A stretch of DNA of 64,000 nucleotides from contig NC_134377.1 in assembly GCF_035582795.1 (NCBI RefSeq), positions 18,810,501 through 18,874,500 on the forward strand. Reading direction: 5' to 3'. The stretch comes from Mycteria americana (lineage: Eukaryota > Chordata > Aves > Ciconiiformes > Ciconiidae). Positions 52,632 to 64,000 of this stretch are shown here, in pieces. Every line of letters starts with the position of its first letter. Position 1 is the stretch's first letter. The notes under the pieces are model-generated. The model ran no database searches. It was given only the letters and a program-made list of their open reading frames with translations, and was not told the origin of the DNA. The position numbers were made by a program, and so were the translations under genes.

Positions 52632-53118
52632 AGAACGAGGAGAACACACTGGAACCGCCATTTCAGCGAAGCCTCCGAGGCGAGCAGCTCTGAGACAGAG
52701 GACCGCGTCGGGAGACCGCTGCTGGATCGGCGAAACCGCGGCAAAACCGCGCAGGGAAGGGAGGAAAAAGAAAAGGGAGGGCGCAGCCACCCCCCGCCCC
52801 CTGAGCAGGAAGGCGGGAGCTCCTGACGAGGACCCGGCTCTGACTCAGCGTGGGCGGGGACGAGAGTGACGGCGGCACTTTAGAACGAGGAGAACACACT
52901 GGAACCGCCATTTCAGCGAAGCCTCCGAGGCGAGCAGCTCTGAGACAGAGGACCGCGTCGGGGGACCGCTGCTGGATCGGCGAAACCGCGGCAAAACCGC
53001 GCAGGGAAGGGAGGAAAAAGAAAAGGGAGGGCGCAGCCACCCCCCCGGCCCCTGAGCAGGAAGGCGGGAGCTCCTGACGAGGACCCGGCTCTGACTCAGC
53101 GTGGGCGGGGACGAGAGT
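52632..53118. repeat. Tandem pair of CpG-rich 236-237-bp units
   Basis: Unit 1 (52632-52867) and unit 2 (52882-53118) begin with AGAACGAGGAGAACACAC and end with GGGGACGAGAGT. They differ at only about three positions and are separated by GACGGCGGCACTTT. Unit starts are 250 bp apart. The pair begins 19 bp after the donor of the first recognised SLC2A11-like exon, and its CpG density is far above the surrounding AT-rich intron. Each unit has CCGCCATTT (a YY1 core on the other strand; 52655-52663 and 52905-52913) and TGACTCA running into GCGTGGGCG (AP-1 then EGR1 consensus; 52841-52856 and 53092-53107). I do not recognise the family. There is no poly-A tail and no obvious target-site duplication. 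Confidence 0.9.
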
Positions 53119-56100
53119 TTCAACTGCTTTAGCAAATCTAGTTCTAACATTTTCCAACCCGCATCCTTTGAAATTGACTTTTGCCCTTAAATTCAATGTT
53201 GGACCCATGAAATACGTTTTTAAACTATCCAAGATAGCTACATACAGATACAAACCAAGTACAACTTTTCAACAGCTACAGTTTTACACTCTTAACCCTC
53301 TGTTAAAAACACATCTAAGAACTGGAGGCCATTTTCAACCAAAGGTTTGGAGGCATGAACACAGATTAAACAGATATATTAATAAGGAAGCCTTTACATT
53401 TCTCAGTGTCCTTCATCTGTTTGTTGTGGTTATGCAGCACTGTCCTTCCCTCTCAGTACATCCAGACGTTCATGAACAAAACCTGCCTGGAGCACACAGG
53501 CGTTCCCTTTGAGAGCAACACGATACTGCTGCTGTGGTCTTTCACTGTCTCTGCGTACCCTCTGGGAGGACTCACTGGGGCTGTTGTTGCTGGTCTCATA
53601 GCCATCGTGTTGGGAAGGTAAGAGGGTGCTGGATTTTAACTTAAGCTTTGCAGCTTCCATTAGTCCAAGAGGAATTATAAGCCCTACAGCACAACAGTTG
53701 CTCTAGTTAAAAGTAATGAAAACATGTTTTCTATCACAGATCAGTCTGCCATTAACATTCTGAGCTGGCAGGGATAAACCACCTGATATGGCAGTATTTA
53801 ATGTCTCAAAACACAGTGGGGAACAGTTCTTTTCCCCACATTACCTTCTCATCATATTCTGACCCAGCTGAAGTGCTACAAGGATTTCAGCTCAACTCCG
53901 TATCACAGTAACCACCTACATAATCACCATTATTTTTGTGCCCAGTTTTCTGCCATCTTTTTAAATAGGAAATCATGACGGAACAGACCAAGGATTTTTC
54001 TTCAAAATGAATTGTGGGAATTGGTAGGAATGACACTGGAAAAACAGAGGGTGCTTGCAAAGAGCAGTTGTTCCATCCCAGGTCCTCATGTCTCACAGGC
54101 TTTATCCACCTTTTTGACTCAAATATTTCAGGAGGTATTTGTTAAATCTTCACGGTTGCTTTTTTTCCCTGTGCTTGAGTCTCTGAAAAATATCTGTCTC
54201 TCCTCACCTATCTTTCATACACAGCTCTATCCCCAGTTCTCTTCAGAAAAAAACACTGTTATTGTTACTAACATAAACTAATAGGAAGTTAGATTTTGCG
54301 TCCCTCCCCCTTGATCCCTAAATTTTCCTCTATGTGCTATCACTTTGGTTTCTTCCTTTCATATGATGAAGCAGGCACCATTATGGTTTGAGTTGGGGCT
54401 GGAGGACTGTCTCCCATGGCTCACTTGTTTCATGGTTGTGAAAATCTGGAAAGGATATGGCTTCCTTATCCAATGAAAAGTTTAAAGATTTCACCTTGTA
54501 CTGCTTTGGAATAAAAGCATATCCTATCATGAATAAGAGAAAAAAAGACTGACTTCTGAAGAGTAGGTAGGGTAGTGAGTTGGGACTAGAGAGAATTACT
54601 GACTATTATGGGTCAATAGAGCTCTCTTTTTCCCCCTGGTTTCGGACAGAAATTCCTCCTGGGACACATGAAAACTTTCTGACAAAAGTTTCATAAGGAT
54701 CAGACTATTACATGAAAAATGCCTGTTTCAACAAATTAACATTTTCAGACCAAAATGCACATGACTTACCGAAGGAATACTCCTCTCCATTCAAATGGGA
54801 AACTGTCTGAGTGCAAGAGCCATGAATCTGGGTGAGGACCTCGTGATGCCTTCAGCGTGTCTAAAGTCAGCACTGCAGGGACACCCGGTGGTCATGCTGG
54901 TACTTGGACATGACCCTAATTGTATCAGCCATGCAGATTATCTGTCAATGCTGATTCCTGTTTTCGTAACAAGACATCAAAACTGCTGATCTGCCACCTG
55001 CACGTGGACACCTCATGTAGGGCTTTGGGTAACCAGGATGTTCTGTGGTGGAGCTGAGCAGCTCACCTTGAGTTTCCAGGCATGGCAGGTTGGATCTGCC
55101 ATGTGAAATGTTTTATCTGATAACTAAACCTGACACACATGTGCTCACAACTGTGTCTTTTTCTCTCTGAAGGAAGATGTCCCTGCTGCTGAACAATGTC
55201 TTTGTGATCATAGCTGCAGTCTTGTCAGGATTCAGCCGAGCATCAAAATCCTTTGAAATTATTATGCTCAGAAGGTTTTTTACTGGCGTGAATGCAGGTA
55301 TGGCAACATGAGAAACATAACAGGACAAACATGATAACAAGTATCAATTAGAAATAGAAGATATTTGAATGGGAATGATCCAAGACATTAAAACAATTCA
55401 TCGTCTAGTCTGACCACACACATGTATATGAATGAGGAAGTTATATATACAGATTTTACGTTTTGCTTCTAAGGACTTTTTTTAAAGCATACACAGGCAT
55501 TTTTTTTGTGTGTAATGCACATGTGAGTATCTGTGTGCACTCTGCATGCTGGGAGTGGAGCCCTGGGAGAAACTGCGCTGAAAATCGATCCCTATCTGCT
55601 TTTAAGAATGTTATCAGTCACTCATCAGCAAGAGCACGAACATTAAAGTTTTTAGCAGTTATCCCAGGAAATAATGATTGACACAAGTGATTTAAAATAT
55701 GATCTTCCCCCCAAAATGGGGGACTAGAGTGAAGCATCACTTATAACCTTGGGTTTGGTGCTGAAAAGACCACAGGACTGAGGCCCTGGCAGGTTTCAAT
55801 TTCATTCTCCACTGCTACTTCTGAGTATGGAAATGTATGTTTAGCAGTGTATCCAATGAATAAGAGGGAGATTAAATGTTTGGGTAAATAATAAGCACTG
55901 GTAGATCAGTCATCACATGGCCTGCCACAGAAGAGTCCAGCTGGCAACCCTGAGAGGTGTCTGACTGCATTTGTCCTCGTCTCCTCTGTCTACAAGCTGA
56001 GGTCAGCATTTGTCTGCCTTGCCCAGGTATAAGCATGAACATTCAGCCCATGTATCTGGTGGAAAGTGCCCCAAAGAAGCTCAGAGGAGCTGTGGCCTTG

Positions 56101-56156
56101 ACTTCTGCATCATTTACAGCCCTGGGGTTGGTGCTGGGGCAGGTTGTTGGACTCAG

Positions 56157-57053
56157 GTAATGTAGAGCGAGAAGCCCAGTTTATACTTGTTACATTTTTC
56201 TTCTCCCCCCCCCCCGCTTTTTTTTCCCCTTTACCACCCTTCTCTTTTCTTTCTTTTCCACTGCCCATATGCAGCAGAGGATGCTGGGCTCTTTGTATGA
56301 ACAACAACAGTAATTCTGAATGCAGAGGAATGTACACTTTTTTTGCATCCTGCTTTTGTGCACGGACTTGGGCCCTGACCTTTTGAGAATGGTGCCAGAA
56401 TTTTTATGTGTAGGAAGTGTCATATCAATTTCCAAATATGATCACTTCCTCCTTCCAAACTAAAGAATATTCTGTAATCTTAAATATTTTTGATCTATTA
56501 AGATAATTGAAAGGCACGTTGCTACAAAAGACTTTTCTGCTACAAAGGTAGGGTCAGAAGGTGGGACATCAGTTCACAATGGCAAATATGTTTGTAACTA
56601 TGAAGTGAAATAAATGCTGGTTGAAGAACTCGTGACCAAATCTGAAGCCAAATCATATTAAGGGATTTGCTTAGATTTGTAGCATACAAATCCCCATATA
56701 CAGAGCGGCTGGAATTAGTTTCCAGGAAATATGTGCTGTGTACCCAGAACACCTTAATTGCCTGCTTTTCCCAGGGAAATTACTTGAGATCTGAGTCAGA
56801 AGCATGGCTGCTGAAATGGCACTGGTTGGAAATATTCTTTGTCAAACACTGGTGAGGGATTTGCACTCTTTTTTCCCCCAAATTTTTCAAGTGGCTGCAC
56901 CACAACTGGCCATCTCTGTGACAGTAACACCATGATCACAGACTCTGTCCTGCAGCTTTCTGCAGCCACCACTTGCTGCTCAATCCTTCACCCTGCAGAG
57001 CAGGCAAACTGAAGGTAAAGTTCAGGGGATAAGAGGTTCCGTTGCTCTTGCAG
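56157..57053 (+). other. SLC2A11: Intron stretch where an SLC2A11 exon is expected
   Basis: The upstream exon ends with AG of a split Arg codon and the downstream exon starts with CA of a split Ala codon. The missing exon should therefore bring 1 nt, whole codons and 1 nt. No frame offers this with a PESPR-like sequence. Two stretches faintly resemble parts of it. One, at about 56274-56386, reads LGS and later FFASC. The other, at about 56775-56856, has an acceptor CCCAG followed by GAAATT and then, in another frame, SESEAWLL. Both contain in-frame stops. Poly-C and poly-T runs lie at about 56205-56226. Confidence 0.6.
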
Positions 57054-60000
57054 CACTGCAAAAGCTCAGAGGCAACAGTGACCTTGGTGCAGAGCTTGAA
57101 GAGAGGCTGGCTGAATGGGCTTCTGTTAAACGGCAGAGAGTGAAGAACCCTTGGGAGCTGTTCCAAAATCCAGCATTGAGGTGGCAGCTGATGAGTGTCA
57201 TTGTGCTGAGCAGTGCCATGCAGCTCTGCGGGAATTATTCGGTAAGCAGCCTGGCAGCCGCAGCTATCAGCGGCAGTGCTGTATCGTGAGACATGGGTGT
57301 AAGCTCTTGGGTTTAATATTCTTGCTTAGGAGGAGGAGGAATAGTGGTCTATGCTGCCCGGGGAGATCTTTAAACCTCAGATGCTTGGTTCCCAAAGTAC
57401 GCCTGTGCATTATGGCAAGAGTCAGAGGGATGCTGTCAAAATAGGCCGTATGACAGCACATTAGTTATTCTCTGCGTGGTCCTTCAGGAAAAACAATGGG
57501 ATGTATTTTCAGATGTCTTCCTTCACTGCTTTCTCCTCTCTTCTCTCCCCAGATGTATTTTTATGCAGCTCATGTGTTCCAAGAGGCTGGAATTCCTCAG
57601 GACAAAATCCCATATGTTGTAATCAGCACAGGGAGCTGTGAACTGATCATGTCTGTCACTTGCGTGAGACTCTCAATGCACTCTGCTGACATGCAGACTC
57701 TGTTGACAGTGAGGAGGCTGTTAATTACAAATTTTGGATTTACAATGCCTTTCATGCCAAGGAAACCCTTTATGCACAGCAGTCAGACAGTCTCTCAGCG
57801 CTCATGTCCAGACAGGTTAATGCAGAAGTATTTTGTCAGACACTGCATCTTCATCACTGTCTGAAATCTCTAAAAAGTTTAACTGTCTTGCTTCATGTCA
57901 GTATGGATAGTGGCAGAGTTTAGGCTGCAGCTGGGACATTCTTGTCTCCCCTGAACACCCTTCTTTCCTGGCTCCTGCCAGCAGACTCTTTCCTTTGACT
58001 TTTCTTTTTTTTTGCTAAGAAGTGGACAACATCCTTAAAGTAGTTGTAGACTGAACTAGGCACAGACTATTGAAATGGGAAGAGGGAGCAGGTGGGAAAT
58101 ATAAAGACAAGTTAAATATCTTGCTTTATTTCACTGTGTTACTTTGTGCAGAACGTGATTACAGACTACAGTGGTCGGAGGCCACTGCTCCTCGGGGGAT
58201 ATTTCTTCATGGCAGGACGGGCCATTGTCTTCATGGTCGCTCTGAGCCAGCAGGTAACAAACTTTACTTAATTATTTAAGTGGAATGGAGTTGGGCGTTG
58301 CTTTTTATATGACTGGGGTGTTTAGCGGTGGCAAATAAGTGTAAGTGCCCTCACTGGTTTTCTGTTGGTCTTTGTGGCTGTAGACTCAGACTAGCTGGAT
58401 GCCTTATCTCAGCATGGCCTGCATTTTCACTGATATCCTGAGCTTTGGAATAGGACCAGGTCAGTTCCCTCAGAGTTTTCGCTGAAACTTTTGGGTACTG
58501 CAGGGCCTTGGAGATGTGTGCAAGTAGCTTATGGAAACTCTCAGACCCTCTTTAGCCACAGCACACTCAAAGGAATGAGGCAATTTCTGCCAGCAGTTTT
58601 CAGCTGTTTCACAGGGGCTTGCATGCCCCTGGTAAGTCAGTGTTGTGCAGGGACAGTCTATGCCATTCTCTGTGTCGCTTCTCCTTACAGCTGTCTTGTG
58701 ATGGCAATTGGAAGTGATTCTTGTCTTAAATGGACAACAAGGTTTTGATTTGCTGCCCAATCCATTAGGGCTGTAGACCAGCATTTCTAATGCTTCACTT
58801 TAACCCTAGAGATTGATGGCTACATCATCTGATTATTTACTTGCAGATACCTGGAAGCACAATTTCCACATCTGTTTGTTAGCCTACTAATGTGCATTTT
58901 CTTGGCAGAATCCATTGGTTTCTGTGGTTGTGGGGGCAGTACACAGGCTGTGTGTGTGCAAATGTTGGCTCAGTGTGTGAGGAGATGTGAGGCTCTGTTT
59001 GCTTACATGAGTTTGAAGGAAGGCAGGTAAGAAAAGAACCAAGCTGCCAGTGTCAGCTGCCACATGAGTTGGCAGAAATTTTTTGTCCTGGTCCCTACAG
59101 TGGCACAGGGTTGAATTAGTTATAAGCCATTCTCACAGTTGGGTCCTGGTGAGAATAATGTGAATTACAAAACCTTTCCCGGCAGTTCATTCTAACATGA
59201 GAGAGTTGGAATAATTAGCCTGTCCTTAATATTTCACCTAAAACTTCCCCACTGCAGTTAATCTCTATTACCACTTGTTCTGGCATTGTTGACTAGTGAG
59301 AATAACTTACTGAATAATAATTTACTGTTCTCATATACTTCATGTTGGGTTTGCTTGTTAGTATGTGTTCTCTTGTTTTTAGTCTAATGTCAACAGTATT
59401 ATTAACTTTCTTGCCATTTCTTTTTCCAGCTGGTGTGACAGGAGTTCTGCCCACAGAGGCTTTTGATCAAATGTCCCGGCCAGCTGCTTACATGATCTGT
59501 GGCTCTCTGCTCTGGTTCAACCTATTTCTGGTCGGAACAGCCTTTCCATTCATTGTGGTGGGTTCCCAAGGCAAAGCAATCACCTGCAGCTCTTTAGTGT
59601 TTTACACAAGAAAGAGGCTCTGATAGTGACCATGAAAAGAGACGGGGCCTTGAATATCACAAGCTGCAGACACACAGCAAGATAGCACTGCCATGAAAAG
59701 TCCCTTTATGAGGAAAGTGGTCAAAACTCCTCTAAACCAAACTTCCTCCATGTTGCCTATGGTGATTTCTGATGTGAGGCTGGAAGCAGATTAATTTGGG
59801 GCACGGATGACTGATATTTCTCTTCTGTCCTCAGCTGAGAACAGCTGGGTCTAGCAATGGGATGTCATTCCCCTGGGCCAGACCCTGGCATCATTCCCTA
59901 AGGTGATTCCTAAAGCGAAAGGGAGCAGAAATCCACAATATCCAATCCTGTCTTACTTCCTCCTGTGGGTCCCCATTCTATACAATTATATAGAGACAGA

Positions 60001-60434
60001 AAGACAGAAAAAGACATTTTGAGATACTCTTCTTGCTATGTCAAATCGGCCAAACCGTGCTGCGGAGCTGTTGCATCCAGGCATGTGAGACCCTCACCAG
60101 GGCGCACAGAAATACTCCTTGGGTGAAGTTAGTCGATGCAGGAACAGGGATTAGTGGCCTGTTTGTCATCATACAGAATGTCGCCAACACTGTCTTGTTG
60201 TTTTCCCCCTTCTCAGAAAAGTCTAGCACATTTCTGCTGCATCCCATTCCTTGTGGTCAGCGTCTGTGCTGCACTCTATGTTGGTTTTGTCCTTCCCGAG
60301 ACAAAGGGAAAGTCCTTTGGGGAAATCTCGGAGGAATTCAAGAAACAGAACTTCAAAGCTCAGACCCGTGCAGTTTTTTTATAAAGGCAGTGAAGAGATC
60401 AAATCCACCGTATTGTAGCAGAAGAAAGATGGTA

Positions 60435-60466
60435 TCCCCCAGATACCATCCTCGGTATCTGGGGGA
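60435..60466 (+). other. Perfect 13-bp stem hairpin in the SLC2A11-like 3' UTR
   Basis: TCCCCCAGATACC (60435-60447) and GGTATCTGGGGGA (60454-60466) are exact reverse complements around the loop ATCCTC, 50 bases after the stop codon. In RNA this would be a strong stem-loop. Without a following T run it does not look like a terminator. Confidence 0.85.
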
Positions 60467-60824
60467 AATTCAGCAGTGGCTATGCTCTCTTGCAGGGACA
60501 CAAAGAGAAAAGTAGGGTTAGGGACAATATATTAGTCTCAGGTTCTTAAGTTCACCTTGAAAAGATGTACTTGAACTGATAAATCCCCCCAAAAGTTTAA
60601 TAATCTGTTTTCAATGTTTAGTGCTAAGTAACACCTACATATTTTAGAATCCATATTAGAGAGTGACAGAATGATGCTTTATTCTCTCATCATCAAACAC
60701 ACCATGCAATGCTTTAGCAAATTTCTTCTGACTTTTTTCTGTATTTCTCCTCCACCCAAACAGTAACTTCCATCTCAGAAGCATTTCTTTCCTTGCCTCT
60801 GAATCTGGGCTCTCTAACACAGAA

Positions 60825-60830
60825 ATTAAA
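60825..60830 (+). terminator. Candidate polyadenylation signal of the SLC2A11-like gene
   Basis: ATTAAA lies about 440 bases after the stop at 60384. It is the first common signal variant I find downstream. Positional evidence only. Confidence 0.35.
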
Positions 60831-63800
60831 ATGATTAAGTTCTGTTTTTGGACACCAGATTAAATTCTCAGTACCTTGTCTTGGTGCTCCTGTTGTTTCA
60901 GTTATTAAGTGATTTCAAATTGACCCCTATTTGTTGAGCAATAGCGAGCAGTTAATTATTTTCAGCTATAAAAACATGTGACAGATGGATTAAGAAGAAA
61001 GCTTCTAGTACTTGCTAAGTAGCTTATTATACAACTGACTTTTGGGCATTGTTTTGCAAACTATTTATTCTGGACTTGTTTTCTTCATGGCTTGTTTGTT
61101 GTCTTCCAGTCCTATGTTGTAAAGCACAAGTGATTCTGTAGTCCAGTTTGTACTGCTCTCGCGGACACTGCTGGTGTGTCTTGTAGGGTTTTATACCTGT
61201 GCTCTGCTAAGGTTAGAGTGTGGTGAGGAGCTCTTATGGCAGCAGCTTATTTTAGATGTGGAGATTTAGATCACAGCAGAACATTCTCTGCAGCATGTTC
61301 TTGTCATCTCCATAGAGCATACTGGAAAAGACCCGGATGTGATACTGATTCTTTTTAGCTAACCTGGTACAGAACAGGGCAACACTTCTCATTTAATATT
61401 GCCTTTGACAGGCATTGGGTTGACTGGTGAAATTTCTTCTAGTTTCTTCTCAAAATCATAATCAAGCCGTCTCTTTTCTTTTGGCTTTGTTTGTATGAAA
61501 GTCACAGCACTGCTGATGGTTGCAGCAAAGACGAACACGTACATTTTCAAAATAAGTAGTTAAAGTTTCTTTCAGTAATTTTTCAACTACTTTTAAAAAA
61601 AATACAGCATTTTTGAATGACAAGATTGTAAACATTTCCGGAGTGTATTACTGTCATGCTGGGCATGAGTGGAGCAGCAGATCTGTTTCTCAGGAGAGGA
61701 GTCTGTGCAAGAACTATCTTTCACTACCTAAGGTTAATAACATAGGAAAAATTAAACTTTTGTTCATTTGTGATTGCTGCTATTTTAGAAGTCATTCATA
61801 TACAGACATGGGCAAGGGCAGGTATTTCTGCTCTTGGACAACACTGAGATTTTGAAATACGCAGGACTTTGAGACAGGAGCAGGACTCCATGGAGCTGGG
61901 AACTGTAGAGAGCAGTGAGGGGCAGATGGAAAGAGTAAAACACACAGCCAAAGCAAAAGCGCTGGTACCGTCCTGATGGTATCAAAATATTCTGTCATTC
62001 CTTTGGTGAGGATCAGAGAAAGGAGAGGAGACAGAAGTGAAGCAAAGAAGACAAGGCAGTAGAGAAGATGTAGGCTAGGAAGCAGGGGAAGGACTGAAGA
62101 GACGGCCTGTGCAGAGGGAGAGGCCTGGCACAAACTGCCAGGACATACAGGTCAGAGAAGAATTGGTTAAAACTGGGAGAAGTCCTCCAATGTCCAAAGG
62201 TCCTCACCTTGGCCACCTTTTTGGCTGCTCCCATGAGTCAGTATTGTTGTGCCTGTCCCCAGAGTGCTGGAAGGACGGAGGCCATCTGCACCTGACAGTA
62301 TGAAGCACGCCTGTTCAGAAATGATACGCATTTGCTTGACCGCCTGAATTTCAGAGCTGGTCCTGTGAGTACATGTGTCAGAAAACACTAATTCGAACTT
62401 CCAGCATTTTTTCTGACTATGGCCTGAAATCAGGTGTCTTTAGACTGATTAAGCAAAGACAAACAGTGGTTACATTTTAATTGGTCTAATTGGTTACATT
62501 TTAATTGAAGCATTTAACAAGTTGGTTAATTATTACTGAATTAAAACACCTTCAACTGAAAAAACATATGACACTTGTTCAGGTCAATTTTCTTATCATG
62601 TGAAGTGTTAGGCACAAATACATCTTGAAAAGTGATCCTCAGAGACTCATAGTTCATATTATTGTTTACAAATCAAATCACCGTGCACTGTTGGATTGAT
62701 TAATAACCATCAACACCAGATAAAAATAGTTACTGCTGCTGTCCTCAAATGATGCTCCTCTGCACAAGCCACCTCTCACTTCCAACACAGCTCAGTCCCT
62801 GTCTATCCAGCTGGGATTCTTCCAGACACCGAAGACACAAAGCATCCTAGCCTGGGGAACCGACAAGTGCAGCCACTCACCAGGAGAAGGAATTTCCCCC
62901 TAAGCTGTTTGAATAACTTGTAAAAGCCTTTTAACAGAACCATCTTGGAGACTGCTGGATAAAGAGGCCCTTTGAGAATTATGGATAGAAGTAAAGATGT
63001 AATTTATTTATTTTACAATCAGGATTTAAAACTGACATTCAACTTTCATAGCATCTACCATATATTATAGGGACACAGACTTGTCAGGCAATGACCATTA
63101 CTCTTAAAGTGTCAACTGACCCTGTAATTCAAGAGTTGAATGCACAGGCTTAGTCAGGCTTGGTCAAGTCAGGCTTCAGAAGGCTTTGCTGTACTGAGGC
63201 TCAAAGTAGCAGTCAGGAACTTCTCCTTTAAATGTGATAAATGATTGCCCAACCTATGACTTGGGGAGTCCAAGCCAGTCCACTCCAGTTTGCACCAGTC
63301 CCTGGACTTTGGCTTCCATCAGTGCCTTTTTTATTGTCCTTTACTCATCCCCTGCAGCTCTTATTGCCTGTCAGCTGCTGCTGGAGCTTCTCTTCCCTGG
63401 CATGAATATACAACTCACCAAAATTGTCGGCAGTTTCATCAGTAACCAACACAATAATGACAAACCAAATAGCAAGAACTTCATGACAAACCAAAGGGAG
63501 TGTAAACTCTGAGAAAGAATGAAATCACGTGTTGAAATATTATCTCAAGCTCCTCTTTCTCTATATATAGAGTGACTTTTTCCAAAGTAACCAAAGAAAG
63601 CGTCAGGAAAGATCTAGCCTGCAAGCTGAGATGACTACCTTTGCATGCAAGTTGGTATATGTTTCTCCTTTTTTTCCCCAAATAGAATTTTAGCAGTACA
63701 TATTTTTTTCCTTTCTGCTATTTTAAAATACCTGTTGTATGAATTAAATACAGAAAGAAAAGTAAATCTGAATCAGATGTGGTTAAAATAATAGTATGAG

Positions 63801-63920
63801 GTCATATCTGAGAGATATCAAATATCTTGCAAGGAATTATTTTTTTAAAAAGAAAGAAAACTGGATTTAAGAGCACATTTCTATTTAATGTCTGATAGAT
63901 AACAGAGGAAGACAAACCAA
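60831..63920. other. 3' flank without recognised gene
   Basis: This is AT-rich non-coding sequence. A direct repeat of GGTTACATTTTAATTG spaced by eight bases lies at about 62467-62507. I find no further transporter exon and no RNA gene. Confidence 0.55.
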
Positions 63921-63924
63921 GGGA

Positions 63925-64000
63925 GTTCAGAGGAGAGCAACAAAAAAACCCCTGCATGATTTAATAGATGGAGGAAGGCTGGAAGACTGAAAAAGTCCTC
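63925..64000 (+). mobile_element. CR1 LINE fragment, cut by the window edge
   Basis: GTTCAGAGGAGAGCAACAAA at 63925-63944, then ATGATTTAATAG and GAGGAAGGCTGGAAGACTGA, follows the recalled 3' reverse-transcriptase end of avian CR1 elements (cagaggagagcaacaaaaatgatta, then gaggaaaggctgaaagaact). Sense is plus. Several mismatches and a small insertion indicate an old, inactive copy. It probably continues past 64000 toward the CR1 3' UTR. Confidence 0.75.

Larger units (their letters stand above)
52514..60384 (+). pseudogene. SLC2A11: SLC2A11-like (GLUT11 family) hexose transporter, probably defective for lack of one internal exon
   Basis: Major-facilitator sugar transporter of the plasma membrane. 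Exons seen: 52514-52612, 53457-53617, 55173-55297, 56027-56156, 57054-57241, 57553-57663, 58152-58253, 58384-58459, 59430-59557, 60217-60384. All are open with GT-AG borders. Landmarks: TFQYGYNISIINAPTS, YPLGGLTGA, VNAGISMNIQPMYLVES, KNPWELFQNPALRWQL, YSGRRPLLLGGYFF, FGIGPAGVTGVLPTEAFDQM and PETKGKSFGEIS; stop TAA at 60382-60384. The start exon is not identified. An in-frame ATG at 52442 is possible if the acceptor at 52512-52513 is not used. Between 56156 and 57054 the expected exon with TM6 and the PESPRYLL motif is not found, and direct joining of its neighbours shifts frame to a stop after nine codons. Synteny supports SLC2A11, although I cannot separate it from the sauropsid paralogue SLC2A11B. 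A functional gene with an unrecognised exon remains possible. Confidence 0.72.

Noticed and set aside
52632-53118. Pair of direct repeats as two LTRs of a retroviral element
   Set aside because: The units lack recognisable LTR ends, have no polyadenylation signal and are only 14 bp apart with no internal region.
52663-53253. 196-codon minus-strand frame and its 101-codon neighbour
   Set aside because: Both are products of the CpG-rich tandem units, and the repeated peptide simply mirrors the repeated DNA. No protein family is recognised.
56775-56856. Stretch with SESEAWLL as the missing transporter exon
   Set aside because: The frame set by the acceptor at 56773-56774 hits a stop at the fourth codon, the downstream donor leaves the wrong phase, and there is no PESPR motif. 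At best it is a degraded remnant.

Overview
This window looks like bird (or at least sauropsid) nuclear DNA. Spliced genes with canonical GT-AG introns lie in the order MMP11 (+), SMARCB1 (+), DERL3 (-), SLC2A11-like (+). This is the order I know from the human 22q11.23 region and from chicken chromosome 15. Recognisable interspersed repeats are few, and the clearest is a CR1 LINE fragment at the right edge, as expected for a bird. No bacterial, phage or CRISPR features are present. I cannot name the species.

Layout: (1) 1-19.0 kb, MMP11 (stromelysin-3), eight coding exons with a 9.2-kb first intron. Its GC-rich promoter holds a perfect 47-bp inverted repeat. (2) 19.65-33.08 kb, SMARCB1 (the BAF47/SNF5 subunit of SWI/SNF), from a TATA-less CpG island with an NRF1 palindrome through ten coding exons. 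One is a 30-nt cassette exon behind a poly-C tract. (3) 33.1-35.7 kb, intergenic DNA between convergent genes. (4) 35.7-40.84 kb, DERL3 (an ER degradation derlin) on the minus strand, seven coding exons, with a CpG-island promoter at 40.6-41.6 kb. (5) 41.6-52.4 kb, no recognised gene. (6) 52.5-60.4 kb, an SLC2A11-like (GLUT11 family) hexose transporter with ten recognisable coding exons. (7) 60.4-64 kb, 3' flank with part of a CR1 element.

MMP11, SMARCB1 and DERL3 reconstruct exon by exon into full-length proteins: 488 aa, 376 or 386 aa, and 242 aa. Every junction keeps phase. The SLC2A11-like gene differs. Ten exons are open with good splice sites, but the exon expected to carry TM6 and the PESPR motif is absent or degraded, and joining its neighbours directly shifts the frame. 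Several residues that are conserved in the human protein are also changed. The first intron of this gene holds two nearly identical 236-237-bp CpG-rich units at 250-bp spacing. Each carries a YY1-type core and a fused AP-1/EGR1 motif. The transporter and this tandem repeat are the parts most worth a second look. All family assignments come from motif recall, not from a search.
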